Assembly (NCBI GenBank): GCA_963781065.1
Contig: CAWAET010000016.1
Coordinates: 134,617-198,616 of the forward strand
Source of the DNA: CALZJC01 sp963781065
Lineage (GTDB): Bacteria; Acidobacteriota; Thermoanaerobaculia; Multivoradales; JAHEKO01
Length of the DNA: 64,000 nt
Direction: 5' to 3'
Positions within the stretch are counted from its first letter, which is position 1. Each line of letters opens with the position of its first letter. Positions 7,874 to 17,270 of the stretch are shown here, one piece after another. The translations under genes were made by a program, and so were the position numbers. The notes below the pieces were generated by a model. It had not been told where the DNA came from. It was given only the letters and a program-made list of their open reading frames with translations, and ran no database searches.

Positions 7874-9066
7874 GCGGGACCGGGCGACGCGACACCGGGG
7901 TCACCGCACCGGCCGGCTTCCTGGCCTCGGGGATTCGCTGCGGCATCCGGCGCGACCATCCCGACCTTGCGCTGCTGGTGTCGGAGCGCGAGGCCGCGGC
8001 CGCGGCCGTCTTCACCCGCAATCTCGTCCAGGCGGCGCCCGTCACGCTGTCGCGCCAGGCGCTGGCGACAAGCGGCGGCCGGGCGCGGGCGATCGTCGTC
8101 AACTCGGGCAACGCCAACGCCTGCACCGGGGCGCCGGGCGACCGCGCCGCCCGCCGGACGGCCGAGACGCTGGCCGGCCTGCTGGACCTGCCGGCCGACC
8201 GGGTGCTGGTGGCCTCGACCGGCGTCATCGGACAGCAGCTGCCGGTGGACCGGCTGCTGGATGGGCTGCCCAGCGCCGTGGCCGCTCTCTCGGTCGCGGG
8301 CGGCGCCGACGCCGCCGAGGCGATCCTGACCACCGACACCTGCCGCAAGGAGTGCGTGCGGCGGGTCGAGACCCCGGGCGGCGCCTACACGATCGGCGGC
8401 ATGGTCAAGGGCTCGGGCATGATCCACCCCGACCTGGCCACGACGCTGGCCTTCGTCACCACCGACGCCAGCGTGCCCGCCGGGGAGCTGGCCGCGATCC
8501 TGCGCCGCGCCGCCGACCGCTCGTTCAACCGGCTGACCGTCGACGGCGACACCTCGACCAACGACATGATCGCGGTGCTGGCCAACGGCGCCGCCGGGAT
8601 CGCGGCCGAGGCCGACGGCTTCGAGCGGGCCTTGACCGAAGTCCTGGTGGAGATGGCGCGGGCCGTGGCGCGCGACGGCGAGGGCGCCACCCGGCTGGTC
8701 ACCGTGCGGGTGAGCGGCGCCGGCGACGAGCCCGCGGCGCTGGCCGTGGCGCGCACCATCGCCGGCTCGCTGCTGGTCAAGACCGCGGTCCACGGCGGCG
8801 ACGCCAACTGGGGGCGGATCGTCGCCGCGGCCGGCCGCTCCGGGGTTCCCGTGCGGCCCGAGGCGATGACGGTGAGGATCAACGGCCTCGTCGTCATGTC
8901 TCCCGGCTACCACTCCGACTACTCGGAGGAGGAGGCCGCCGCCCGGCTGGCGGAGCCGGAGGTCGTCCTCGAGTGCGATCTCGGCGACGGCACGGCCGAG
9001 GCGACGACCTGGACCTGCGACCTGACCGCCGGCTACATCGACATCAACGCCCACTACCGCACCTGA
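7870..9066 (+). CDS. argJ: Glutamate N-acetyltransferase / ornithine acetyltransferase
   Basis: ArgJ transfers acetyl from N-acetylornithine to glutamate, giving a cyclic pathway; some members also use acetyl-CoA. The 398-residue precursor has the family pattern: VNSGNANACTG, VASTGVIG, and the self-cleavage site KGSGMIHPDLATTLAF, where the chain is cut before the nucleophilic threonine of ATT. C-terminal CDLTAGYIDINAHYRT is the standard end. The ATG overlaps the argC stop. Whether it is mono- or bifunctional cannot be seen; no argA or argE occurs in the window. Confidence 0.93.
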   Translation: MSGTGRRDTGVTAPAGFLASGIRCGIRRDHPDLALLVSEREAAAAAVFTRNLVQAAPVTLSRQALATSGGRARAIVVNSGNANACTGAPGDRAARRTAETLAGLLDLPADRVLVASTGVIGQQLPVDRLLDGLPSAVAALSVAGGADAAEAILTTDTCRKECVRRVETPGGAYTIGGMVKGSGMIHPDLATTLAFVTTDASVPAGELAAILRRAADRSFNRLTVDGDTSTNDMIAVLANGAAGIAAEADGFERALTEVLVEMARAVARDGEGATRLVTVRVSGAGDEPAALAVARTIAGSLLVKTAVHGGDANWGRIVAAAGRSGVPVRPEAMTVRINGLVVMSPGYHSDYSEEEAAARLAEPEVVLECDLGDGTAEATTWTCDLTAGYIDINAHYRT

Positions 9067-9088
9067 GCCGACAACGCGAGGCCGAGCC

Positions 9089-10072
9089 ATGCCCGACACC
9101 CATCCCGAACCGGTTCACGAGCTCGCCTCGCGCGCCCGGGTGCTGATGGAGGCGCTGCCCTACCTGCAGCAGTTCCGCGGCGCGCGGGTGGTCATCAAGT
9201 ACGGCGGCGCGGCCATGGTCGACGACGAGCTCGCCGACTCCTGGGCGCGCGACGTGGTGCTGCTCGAGCACGTCGGGCTGCGGCCGCTGGTGGTCCACGG
9301 CGGCGGGCCGGCGCTCACCCGCACGATGCGGCGGATGGGCATCGAGACCCGCTTTGTCGACGGCCACCGGGTGACCGACGCGGAGAGCGCCGAGGTGGCC
9401 GAGATGGTGCTGTCGGGACGAATCAACAAGCAGGTGGTCTCCCGGCTGCAGCGCGCCGGCGGCCGGGCGGTGGGCCTGTCCGGCACCGACGCCGGCATGC
9501 TGCGGGTGCGGCGTCACCGGCCGGGCGGCCGCGACATCGGCTTTGTCGGCGTGGTCGACGCGGTCGACACCGGGCCGATCCGGCTGTTGCTCGACAACGG
9601 CTACATCCCGGTGCTCTCCTCGACGGCGGCCGACGTCGACGGCCAGCCGCACAACATCAACGCCGACGTCGTGGCCGGAGCGGTGGCGGCGGCGATGGGC
9701 GCCACCAAGCTCATCTTCCTCTCCGACGTCCGCGGGGTGATGGCCGACGGCAAGCTCTGCCCGACGCTCGACGCCGGCGGCGTCCAGCGGCTGCTCGATG
9801 ACGACGAGGCCACCGGCGGCATGCGGCCCAAGCTGGGCGCGGCGCTCGAAGCGATCGCCGCCGGCGTGCCGCGGGTGCACCTGGTGGACGGCCGCCTGCC
9901 GCACGCGCTGCTGCTCGAGATCCTCACCGACCGCGGTGTCGGCACGCTGGTGGTGGGCCAGGACGACCCGATCCTGCAGGAGGATGCCGCGAGCGAGGCG
10001 CAGCTGGAGAAAGAGGTCCTGGGGGCGTCCAAGGAGCCTGCCCGGGAGGAGCAGCAGGAGGAGGCACCTTGA
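9089..10072 (+). CDS. argB: Acetylglutamate kinase
   Basis: Phosphorylates N-acetylglutamate, usually the feedback-controlled step. Amino-acid kinase fold with VVIKYGGAAMVDDE near residue 30, VVHGGGPALTRTM near 70, INADVVAGAVAAAMGATKLIFLSDVRGV and the C-terminal GGMRPKLGAALEA. At 327 residues it is longer than most ArgB proteins: after GTLVV there are about 35 extra residues, acidic and glutamine-rich (EEQQEEAP at the end), probably disordered. An N-terminal helix (VLMEALPYLQQF) of the kind used in arginine-sensitive hexameric kinases is present. Its TGA overlaps the TTG start of argD. Confidence 0.93.
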   Translation: MPDTHPEPVHELASRARVLMEALPYLQQFRGARVVIKYGGAAMVDDELADSWARDVVLLEHVGLRPLVVHGGGPALTRTMRRMGIETRFVDGHRVTDAESAEVAEMVLSGRINKQVVSRLQRAGGRAVGLSGTDAGMLRVRRHRPGGRDIGFVGVVDAVDTGPIRLLLDNGYIPVLSSTAADVDGQPHNINADVVAGAVAAAMGATKLIFLSDVRGVMADGKLCPTLDAGGVQRLLDDDEATGGMRPKLGAALEAIAAGVPRVHLVDGRLPHALLLEILTDRGVGTLVVGQDDPILQEDAASEAQLEKEVLGASKEPAREEQQEEAP

Positions 10073-11295
10073 GCGACCAACCGCCCTGGGCCGGCACGCT
10101 CGCCGAGCGCGGCGCCGCCGCCCTGCTGCCGACCTACGCCCGCTATCCGATCGAGCTGGCGTGCGGCCGCGGCTGCCGGGTGTGGGACTCCGCGGGGCGT
10201 GGCTACCTCGACCTCGTGGCCGGCATCGCGGTCAACGCCCTCGGCCACGCCCATCCGGCGCTCGTCGCGGCGATCCGCCAGGCGGCCGACGGGCTGCTGC
10301 ACGTCAGCAACCTCTACTGGACCGAGCCGATGGTGCGGCTGGCGGAACGGCTGACCGCGGCCGCCGGCATGGACCGGGCCTTCTTCTGCAACTCGGGCGC
10401 CGAAGCGGTGGAGGCCGGGATCAAGCTGGCCCGCAAGGCGCGCCCCGGCCGGCGGCGGATCCTCTGCTTCGAGCGCTCGTTTCACGGCCGCACCCTGGGC
10501 GCCCTGTCGACCACCGCCCAGCCGCGCTACCAGGAGAGCTTCCGGCCGCTGCTGGCCGGAGTCGAGGTGCTGCCCTTCGGCGACTTCGAGGCCGCCGAGC
10601 GGGCCATCGACGAGCGGGTGGCGCTGGTCCTGGTCGAGCCGATCCAGGGCGAGGGCGGCGTCCGGCCGGCGCCCCCGGGATGGCTCGACCTGCTGCGCCG
10701 GCGCTGCGACGAGACCGGCGCCCTGCTGATCTTCGACGAGGTTCAGGCCGGCCTCGGCCGGACGGGCACCTTCTTCGCCTACCAGGGCGAGGGCGTCGTG
10801 CCCGACGCGGTGACCTGCGCCAAGGCGCTGGCCGGCGGCCTGCCGATGGGCGCCCTGCTGGCCCGTGGCGCCGCGGCCGCGGCCTTCCAGCCCGGCGACC
10901 ACGCCTCGACCTTCGGCGGCGGCCCGCTGGTCTCGGCGGCGGCGCACGCGGTGCTCGACGTGGTTTTGGCCGAGGGCTTCCTCGACGACCTGCGCCGGCG
11001 GGGCGAACGGCTGCGGGCCGGGCTCGAGCGGCTGGCCGCGGCCGACCCGGCGGCGGCCGGCGTGCGCGGCCGCGGGCTGATGCTGGGGCTGCGGCTGGCC
11101 GAGCCGCGCGCCGGCGAACTGGTCGACGCCCTGCGCGAGCACGGCGCCCTGACCTGCCCGGCGGGCCCCGACGTGGTTCGCTTCGTGCCGCCGCTGACCA
11201 TCAGCCGCGAGGAGATCGACGAGGCACTCGGCATCGTCGAGCGGGCCCTGGCTGTCCTGTCGCGGCCGAGACCCGAGCCGGCGGAGGCACGGTGA
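10069..11295 (+). CDS. argD: Acetylornithine aminotransferase
   Basis: PLP-dependent class III aminotransferase, 408 residues, making N-acetylornithine from the semialdehyde with glutamate as donor. Motifs: GRGYLDLVAGIAVNALGH, FFCNSGAEAVEAGIKLARK, SFHGRTLGALS, LVEPIQGEGG, FDEVQAGLGRTG and the PLP lysine in CAKALAGGLPMGA. The start is a TTG at 10069 in the four-base overlap TTGA with argB, preceded by GGAGGAGG, so translation is probably coupled. Members of this family can also act as succinyldiaminopimelate aminotransferase. Confidence 0.92.
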   Translation: MSDQPPWAGTLAERGAAALLPTYARYPIELACGRGCRVWDSAGRGYLDLVAGIAVNALGHAHPALVAAIRQAADGLLHVSNLYWTEPMVRLAERLTAAAGMDRAFFCNSGAEAVEAGIKLARKARPGRRRILCFERSFHGRTLGALSTTAQPRYQESFRPLLAGVEVLPFGDFEAAERAIDERVALVLVEPIQGEGGVRPAPPGWLDLLRRRCDETGALLIFDEVQAGLGRTGTFFAYQGEGVVPDAVTCAKALAGGLPMGALLARGAAAAAFQPGDHASTFGGGPLVSAAAHAVLDVVLAEGFLDDLRRRGERLRAGLERLAAADPAAAGVRGRGLMLGLRLAEPRAGELVDALREHGALTCPAGPDVVRFVPPLTISREEIDEALGIVERALAVLSRPRPEPAEAR

Positions 11296-11762
11296 ACGCC
11301 GTCGCCAAGGCCCGCCGGCAGCAGGCGATCCTCGAACTGGTGCGGTCGCGCCCCGTCTCGAGCCAGCAGGAGCTCGCGCGGGGCCTGGAGATCCGCGGCC
11401 ATGCGGTGGCCCAGTCGACCCTGTCGCGCGACCTCAAGCAGCTGCGGGTCCTGCGCGTGCCGGTGGCCGGCGGCTACCGCTATCTGCCCGCCGGCGAGGA
11501 GGCGTCGGCCGCGGCCGCGCCGGCTGCGCTGCGCGGCATCGCCGCCGCCGAGGTGGTCGCTGTCGACGGCAACGAGGTGGCGGCAATCGTGCGCACCCAG
11601 GTCGGCCGGGCCCAGGGCGTCGCCGTTTATCTCGACGGGCTGCGGCTGCCCGAGGCGCTGGCGACGATCGCCGGCGACGACACCATCCTGGTGCTGCCCA
11701 CCAGCACCCGCAAGACCGCGGCGCTCCGGCGGCGCCTGCGCCAGCTCTTCGACTTCGCCTGA
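11292..11762 (+). CDS. argR: Arginine repressor ArgR
   Basis: 156 residues. N-terminal winged helix-turn-helix (QAILELVRSRPVSSQQELAR, then STLSRDLKQLRVLRV) and a C-terminal arginine-binding, hexamerising domain ending GDDTILVLPTSTRKTAALRRRLRQLF. The GTG start overlaps the argD stop (GTGA) and follows GGAGG. As last gene of the operon, with a TGAA/TTCA dyad in front of argC, it most likely represses its own operon when arginine is abundant. The linker (EEASAAAAPAALRG) is somewhat longer and alanine-rich. Confidence 0.92.
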   Translation: MNAVAKARRQQAILELVRSRPVSSQQELARGLEIRGHAVAQSTLSRDLKQLRVLRVPVAGGYRYLPAGEEASAAAAPAALRGIAAAEVVAVDGNEVAAIVRTQVGRAQGVAVYLDGLRLPEALATIAGDDTILVLPTSTRKTAALRRRLRQLFDFA

Positions 11763-11775
11763 GGCGGCGCCGGCG

Positions 11776-12660
11776 TCAGCAGCCCAGGGCCAGCGCGGCG
11801 GCCAGCAGGGTGTTGGTGAGGAGGATCCAGGCGACGTTGGCGCCGAGCGCCGCCACCGGGACCTCCTCGCCGGGCCGCCGGAAGGCCCAGCCAAGCGGCG
11901 CGGCGAGGAGCAGCGACGGCAGCGCCGAGGCCAGCGCCGTGACCGGCCAGATCCGCGTCAGCACGCCGGCCACCACGATCGCCGGCACCGCCAGCGCCAG
12001 GACCGCGTAAAGCCGCGCGGCGCTCCGCCGCCCGAGGAGCAGAACCAGGTTGCGCCGGCCACCGGCGCGATCGGCCGCCTCGTCGGGGAACTCGTTGAGC
12101 AGCAGCAGATTGAACGTCAGCAGGAAGGCGGGCAGCGCCGCCAGCAGCGCCGGCGGCCCCAACGGCCCGCCCTGGACGAGCGCCGCGCCCAGGACCGGCA
12201 GCCCCCCCAGGCCGAGACCGGCAAAGAGCTCGCCGAGGTAGTGGCGGGCGAGGAGCTCCGTGTACCCCAGCGTCGCGACGGCCCCCAGCAGCACGATCGG
12301 CAGCAGCGCCGGACCGACCAGGAACAGGAGCCAGACTCCCGCCGCCAGGCCGACCGACGAGCCGACCACTGCCAGGGCCACGGCCGCCGCCGGGCTCAGC
12401 TCGCCGGCGGGCAGCGTGCCGCTGCCGCCGCTGAAGGGAGTGCGCGAGGTGTGCAGATCGATCCCGGTGCGAAAGTCGCTCGCCTCGTTGAACGCGTTGA
12501 CCGCCGCATGCAAGCCCACCAGGCCGACCAGGGCGACGATCGTCCGGGGCCAGGAGAGGTGCCCGCCACAGGCGGCCGCGGCCGCGCCCAGCGCCACCAG
12601 CGTCACCGGCAGCAGCAGAAACGGCGCGCGGGCGACGGCGGCCAGGGACCGGAGCGACAC
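11776..12660 (-). CDS. UbiA-family prenyltransferase (MenA-like)
   Basis: 294-residue polytopic membrane protein with about eight or nine hydrophobic helices. The two Asp-rich motifs of UbiA enzymes are present: NAFNEASDFRTGID (residues about 57-70) and NEFPDEAADRAGGRRNL (about 190-205), which bind the prenyl diphosphate through magnesium. The NEFPDxxxDxxxG form resembles 1,4-dihydroxy-2-naphthoate prenyltransferases of menaquinone synthesis, but no other men gene is nearby, so the acceptor is inferred. Downstream of the transketolase paralogue on the same strand (15 bp gap) and convergent with argR. Confidence 0.85.
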   Translation of the reverse strand: MSLRSLAAVARAPFLLLPVTLVALGAAAAACGGHLSWPRTIVALVGLVGLHAAVNAFNEASDFRTGIDLHTSRTPFSGGSGTLPAGELSPAAAVALAVVGSSVGLAAGVWLLFLVGPALLPIVLLGAVATLGYTELLARHYLGELFAGLGLGGLPVLGAALVQGGPLGPPALLAALPAFLLTFNLLLLNEFPDEAADRAGGRRNLVLLLGRRSAARLYAVLALAVPAIVVAGVLTRIWPVTALASALPSLLLAAPLGWAFRRPGEEVPVAALGANVAWILLTNTLLAAALALGC

Positions 12661-12675
12661 GACGCGGCCCTGACT

Positions 12676-15039
12676 CTAGCCCGGCAGCCCCTCGAGATAG
12701 CGCCGGATCGCCTCGAGCTGGCTGTCGCCGTCGAGCCCGGCCTCGGCCAGCACGGCCTGCCCCTGGCCGCTGCCCAGGTAGTGGCCGTGCTGGTAGGGAT
12801 GAAGCGACATCTCGCGGCCGTAGTCCGAGCGCACCCAGCGGTACATCGTCGCCATGGTGAAGCCGGTGATGCCCATCGCCTCCTGCGCCCGCTCCTCCGG
12901 CAGGATCTGCCGCTGCCGCTCGCGCGGCAGCAGGTCGAACAGCTCGGCGCTGGCGACGTAGTAGACCCACGGGTCGAGCCCGGCCTCCTCGAGCCGCGGC
13001 AGGGCGCCCTCGAGGAAGGCGTAGGTCACCGCGCTCTCCTGCAGGACGATCGTGCCGCGCCCCTCGCCGCTGGGCCGGCGCAGCAGATAGACGCCTTCGG
13101 CCGCCGCCGCCGTCGGCGCCAGGCCCAGGGCGGCGCGATCGAGCACCGTCTCGTTGGGCCGTGTGACGAAGGGGGCGATGACCGCCGGCCGCAGCCGCAG
13201 CGCCGCCGCCAGCAGCGCCCAGATCTCCGCCGGGTCCCAGGGCGTGAGAGTGACCGCGGTGCCGGCGGGGAAGTTCTCCTGCAGCAGCTGCAGCGCCTGC
13301 GGGTCGGCGTGGGTCGGCCCGTCCTCGCCGGTCTTGAGGCCGGCGTGGGCGCAGATCAGCACCAGCGGCTTGTAGGGGTCGTCGGCGATGGCGTGGCGGG
13401 CCTGGCAGCCGATGGCGTGGAGCCGCGCCGAGATGTGCCCCAGCGGCGCCATGAAGGCGCCGTAGGAGGAGCCGACGCCGATGTGGCGGCCGTAGCTCGA
13501 CAGCCCGGCCAGCACCCCCGACATGGCGTCCTCGCAGATGCCGCCCATCGAGAACGACCGCGACTGCGGGTTGGAGGAGGCGTTCCAGAAGCCCTCGCCG
13601 AAGCCGGCCGCCACGGTGTTGACGCTGGTCGAGCCGAGCAGGTCGGCGGAGGCGGCGAAAAGCGCGCCGCCCGAGGCCTTGTTGTAGTGCTGCAGCGCCC
13701 GGCCGAGCTCGCCGCGCAGCGTCGTCGACGTGCCAGGCTCGAGCGCCAGCTCCGGCGGCATCTCGGCGGCCGCCGCCTCGTAGACCGCCTCGACCCGCGG
13801 CGCCCCTTCGCGCGGCCGGCGCTTGCGGCCGTCCAGCCGCTTGCGCGCCGAGCGCAGCCTGGCGGCCAGCATGGCCACCGTGTCGGGGTTGAGCTCGAGG
13901 GTCTTGCGCACCAGCGCCAGGGACTCCCAGAAGCACTCCTCGAGAATGGCGGCGCCGTCCGTGCTGGTCTTGCAGCGCTGGTTGTCCTCGTCGCAGACCG
14001 AGAGCATCTGCTCGTCGTTGCCGGTCAGCCCGCCCAGCGCCTGGCAGAAGCCGTCCGAGCACAGCTTGTGGCCGGCGCCGTGCGAGGCCTTGCCCTCGAT
14101 GCCGTACTGCCAGCCCTTGACCGTGCGGTAGACGATCGCCGTCGGCTGGCCGTTGTCCATCTCCTTGGCGCGCCGCTGGCCGGCGATGACCTGCTGCAGG
14201 TCGCGGCCGTCTTCGACGTAGACCACGTTCCAGTCGTGCAGCTGGAACAGCTCCATCGGGTTCCACTGCACGTAGTCGCCCGGCTGGCCGTTGTCGCGGC
14301 AGACCCGGTTGGAGTCGATCGAGGCCTGGTTCCAGTCGAGGTGCAGGATGACGTTGCCGAGCGAGGCGGTGCCGGCGGCGGCCAGCGCCTCGGACACGCG
14401 CCCGGGCGTCAGGCCGCCCTCGCCCTCGACGATGTGCAGCCGCGGCGCCGCCTCGCCGTAGTAGTCGCGGGCAGCGAACGCCAGGCCCAGCGAGCTGGCG
14501 ACGCCGACGCCCGAGGCGCCGGTCGAGAGCTTGAGGAAGGGCGTCGCCGGGGTCGGGTGGCCGTCCAGCGCCTTGGCGCCGAACTTCTCGATCAGCGGCG
14601 TGCGGTTGACCGGGTTGCGGCGGAAGCCCAGCAGGTCCTCGAGCCGCAGCCGCAGCTTGACGTCGCCGGGCAGCAGGTCGGGCGCCGCCATGCGCGCGAT
14701 CTCGTCGCGCAGCGCCCACATCGCGTACAGCCCCATCGCCTTGTGGCCGGCGGCGTAGGAGATCATGTCGGCCTCCGCCCGGTCGGGGTCGGCCAGGTCG
14801 TAGTCCATGGCGTCGAACAGGATGCCCGCGACGATCCGCCCGGAGGAGATCGAGCCCCCGGGGTGCCCCGACATCGGCACGTAGTTGAACATCAGGGCAC
14901 AGAGGGACCGGTAGACGAGATCCAGGATCTCGAACTGCCGCAGCTCCTCGCCGGAGAGAGGGGCCGCGGCGTCATGCGCGCTCGCGCGGAGGTCGACATA
15001 GCTCCCGCGCCGGGGAGCCAATTCGTAGGCTGTGTTCAT
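12676..15039 (-). CDS. Transketolase-family protein (TPP-dependent paralogue)
   Basis: 787 residues, with the three-domain transketolase layout. MSGHPGGSISSGR near residue 55 is the usual diphosphate-site loop; the TPP motif appears as VEGEGGLTPGR ... LHLDWNQASIDSN, so the usual GDG is replaced by GEG. The pyrimidine domain has GFGEGFWNASS and MAPLGHISARLHAIG, and LICAHAGLKTGEDGPTHAD matches the transketolase HxDSxxxGEDGPTHxP region. The C-terminal domain ends with TMYRWVRSDYGREMSLHPYQ. It is about 115 residues longer than the canonical transketolase at 32807-34832. A distinct ketol-transfer or decarboxylase role is possible. Start 15039 is the ATG before NTAYELAPRRG. Confidence 0.75.
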   Translation of the reverse strand: MNTAYELAPRRGSYVDLRASAHDAAAPLSGEELRQFEILDLVYRSLCALMFNYVPMSGHPGGSISSGRIVAGILFDAMDYDLADPDRAEADMISYAAGHKAMGLYAMWALRDEIARMAAPDLLPGDVKLRLRLEDLLGFRRNPVNRTPLIEKFGAKALDGHPTPATPFLKLSTGASGVGVASSLGLAFAARDYYGEAAPRLHIVEGEGGLTPGRVSEALAAAGTASLGNVILHLDWNQASIDSNRVCRDNGQPGDYVQWNPMELFQLHDWNVVYVEDGRDLQQVIAGQRRAKEMDNGQPTAIVYRTVKGWQYGIEGKASHGAGHKLCSDGFCQALGGLTGNDEQMLSVCDEDNQRCKTSTDGAAILEECFWESLALVRKTLELNPDTVAMLAARLRSARKRLDGRKRRPREGAPRVEAVYEAAAAEMPPELALEPGTSTTLRGELGRALQHYNKASGGALFAASADLLGSTSVNTVAAGFGEGFWNASSNPQSRSFSMGGICEDAMSGVLAGLSSYGRHIGVGSSYGAFMAPLGHISARLHAIGCQARHAIADDPYKPLVLICAHAGLKTGEDGPTHADPQALQLLQENFPAGTAVTLTPWDPAEIWALLAAALRLRPAVIAPFVTRPNETVLDRAALGLAPTAAAAEGVYLLRRPSGEGRGTIVLQESAVTYAFLEGALPRLEEAGLDPWVYYVASAELFDLLPRERQRQILPEERAQEAMGITGFTMATMYRWVRSDYGREMSLHPYQHGHYLGSGQGQAVLAEAGLDGDSQLEAIRRYLEGLPG

Positions 15040-15159
15040 CACAACAACGTGGCCGACCGCGCCTCTCGGCGCAACGTCCCGGCAGGCAGGACCGCCGGCA
15101 GCCCCGGGGGGTAGGGGATCCGGCGCGCCCCAGCGGCGCACCCGGCCCGGCGGCGCGGA

Positions 15160-15636
15160 TCAGGGGCCGGGTGGGGCTTCGGAGCCTTCGATCCGGTCGT
15201 CCCGAGGCGTCACGTCGCGCACCTCGCGCGAAGTGAAGCCGCCGCCGAAATCGACCGAGAAGGTGGCGTCGCCGCGCCTGATGGCGCGCTCGAATCGCTG
15301 TCTGAGCCGGCCCTTGAGCCAGCGGCGAAACGCCGGCACCAGGCAGAGAAAGCCGAAGGCGTCGGTCAGCACCCCGGGCGTCATCAGCACCGCCCCCGCC
15401 AGCAGGATGATCACCCCGTCGACGATCGGCCCGGCCGGGATCCGCCCCTCGGCCGTCTCGGCCTGCACCTGGCGGAGAACCGCCAGCCCCTGGCGGCGCG
15501 CCAGGAAGGCGCCCAGCGCGCCGGTGAAGACGATCAGCGCCAGGGTGGGAAGCAGACCCACCACCTTGCCGAGCTGGATCAGGAGCGCCAGCTCGACGAC
15601 CGGCACGACGATGAACAGCAGGAGGAGCCGGGCCAT
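15160..15636 (-). CDS. fxsA: FxsA family membrane protein
   Basis: 158 residues, small inner-membrane protein. FxsA hallmarks are clear: an N-terminal helix followed by a conserved glutamate (LLLLFIVVPVVELALLIQLG), then GLLPTLALIVFTGALGAFLARRQG, and the LLAGAVLMTPGVLTDAFGFLCLVP segment. In E. coli overproduction of FxsA relieves phage T7 exclusion by the F plasmid; its normal function is unknown. The C-terminal 45 residues are hydrophilic and variable. It stands alone, divergent from the peroxidase gene at 15834. Confidence 0.88.
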   Translation of the reverse strand: MARLLLLFIVVPVVELALLIQLGKVVGLLPTLALIVFTGALGAFLARRQGLAVLRQVQAETAEGRIPAGPIVDGVIILLAGAVLMTPGVLTDAFGFLCLVPAFRRWLKGRLRQRFERAIRRGDATFSVDFGGGFTSREVRDVTPRDDRIEGSEAPPGP

Positions 15637-15833
15637 TGCCTGGAATCATCCCACAGGGCCGCCGCTGGGCCCCAGCTTGCGTCTGGCATGGAGTTATCGG
15701 ACACCACGCCGGCGCCAGAGCGGGGAACAGTCGAGCCCTCGCATCCGGCGAGCCCGCCGCCGGCCCACTCAATCGGGTGGTGACAACTCCGCCGGGCTTC
15801 GTTACGAACGAGGCAACTCCAGAGGGCAAGACC

Positions 15834-17234
15834 ATGACTCCTACCGTTCTCCGTCGCCGCTGTCGTATCACCGGCCTTGCTGCGCTCGCGCTGGGCTTCT
15901 GGCTGTCGGCTGCCGCCGCCCCACCCACCCCGACCGCGGCTCGCCGCGTCCCCAACCTGCCGGCCCCCCTGACCGATGCCGACTACTACGATCAGGGGGC
16001 TCCGGACCCGCTCAAGGTCGAGCTCGGGCGCCTGCTGTTCTACGACAAGCTGCTCAGCGGCAACCGGAACATCTCGTGCGCCACCTGCCATCACGCACTG
16101 CTGGATACCGGCGACGGCCTGTCGCTGCCGGTGGGAGAGGGCGGCTCCGGGCTGGGTGTCACCCGAGAGACGGGCGAACTGGCGCTGACGCCGATAGTCG
16201 AGCGGGTACCGCGCAATGCCCCACCCGTATTCAACCTGGGGGTGCGTGACTTCGAGGTCATGTTCCACGACGGACGGGTGGCGGTGAATCCCGCCCAGCC
16301 CTCCGGCTTCGACTCACCGGCGGGCGGACTGCTACCCGTGGGCCTCGAGAACGTGCTGGCCGCGCAGGCCATGTTCCCGGTGACCTCGCCGACCGAGATG
16401 GCCGGGCAGCCAACCGAGAACCCGATCGCCAATGCCGCGGCGGCGCCCGCCGACCTGCCCCTGGTGTGGGAACTGCTGGCCGCACGCCTGCGCGACCCGC
16501 TCAACAACTATTCCGATCTCTTCATCGACGCCTTCGCGGACGTGACCGCCCCCGCGGACATCCAGTTCTTCCATGCCGCCAACGCCATTGCCGCCTTCGA
16601 GGCCTTCGCCTGGCGGGCCGACGACAGCCCCTTCGATCGCTTCCTGCGGGGTCAGCCCAGCGCCATGACGCCCGCCGCGAGGCGTGGGATGGCGCGGTTC
16701 TACCACCAGGCCGGATGCGCCGAGTGCCACAGCGGCGCGCTCTTGACGGACCTCGACTACCACGCCGTCGCCATGCCCCAGATCGGCCCGGGCCGCGGTG
16801 ACGGCTACGACGGGCATGAGGACTACGGCCGCGAGCAGGTCACGCTGGACCCGGCCGACCGGTACCGGTTCCGCACGCCGACGCTGCGCAACGTCTCCCT
16901 CACCGGGCCGTGGGGTCACGCCGGCGCCTACGACTCGCTGCGCGCCATGGTCGAGCACATGCTGGATCCGGTGGCCGGCCTCGAAGGCTACGACCCCGGC
17001 CAGGCGATGCTGCCCTCGCGCCCGGACCTCGACGCCTTGGATTTCGTCGTCATGAGCGATCCGGTGCGCCGCCAGGAGATCGCCGGCGCCAACGAGTTGG
17101 CGCCCACCCAGCTCAAGCCGGCGCGGATCGACGACCTGCTGGCCTTCCTCGACGCCCTCACCGATCCGGCGAGCATCGACCTGCGGAACGACGTGCCGGC
17201 AGCGGTCCCCAGCGGACTGCCCCTGGTCGAATGA
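15834..17234 (+). CDS. Di-heme cytochrome c peroxidase / MauG family protein
   Basis: 466 residues with a Sec signal peptide (RRRCRITGLAALALGF, cleavage about residue 28), so periplasmic. Two c-type heme sites: CATCHH near residue 85 and CAECHS near residue 302, in the usual two-domain arrangement. The family LGRLLFYDKLLSGNRNISC and FRTPTLRNVSLTGPWGHAGAY (with the conserved Thr-Pro and histidine) are present. Such proteins reduce hydrogen peroxide or oxidise protein or small substrates. It is longer than typical CcpA (about 320-350), with an insertion between the hemes. The ATG at 15834 has a weak GAGGG before it. Confidence 0.87.
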   Translation: MTPTVLRRRCRITGLAALALGFWLSAAAAPPTPTAARRVPNLPAPLTDADYYDQGAPDPLKVELGRLLFYDKLLSGNRNISCATCHHALLDTGDGLSLPVGEGGSGLGVTRETGELALTPIVERVPRNAPPVFNLGVRDFEVMFHDGRVAVNPAQPSGFDSPAGGLLPVGLENVLAAQAMFPVTSPTEMAGQPTENPIANAAAAPADLPLVWELLAARLRDPLNNYSDLFIDAFADVTAPADIQFFHAANAIAAFEAFAWRADDSPFDRFLRGQPSAMTPAARRGMARFYHQAGCAECHSGALLTDLDYHAVAMPQIGPGRGDGYDGHEDYGREQVTLDPADRYRFRTPTLRNVSLTGPWGHAGAYDSLRAMVEHMLDPVAGLEGYDPGQAMLPSRPDLDALDFVVMSDPVRRQEIAGANELAPTQLKPARIDDLLAFLDALTDPASIDLRNDVPAAVPSGLPLVE

Positions 17235-17256
17235 GCAGACAGCCTCGGGCAGGCGG

Positions 17257-17262
17257 TACTAT
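17257..17262 (+). promoter_or_regulatory. -10-like hexamer, leaderless start of SRPBCC gene
   Basis: TACTAT lies eight bases before the ATG at 17271 with no Shine-Dalgarno sequence between. Confidence 0.4.
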
Positions 17263-17270
17263 CGCCTGCC

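Noticed and set aside
11401..15114. A 1237-codon open frame over argR, UbiA and the transketolase paralogue
   Set aside because: It runs antisense to two clear genes and has only low-complexity Arg/Gln/Gly runs.
15805..15815. TTCGT/ACGAA inverted repeat as an operator upstream of the peroxidase gene
   Set aside because: Five-base arms with a single-base centre are too weak to separate from chance.
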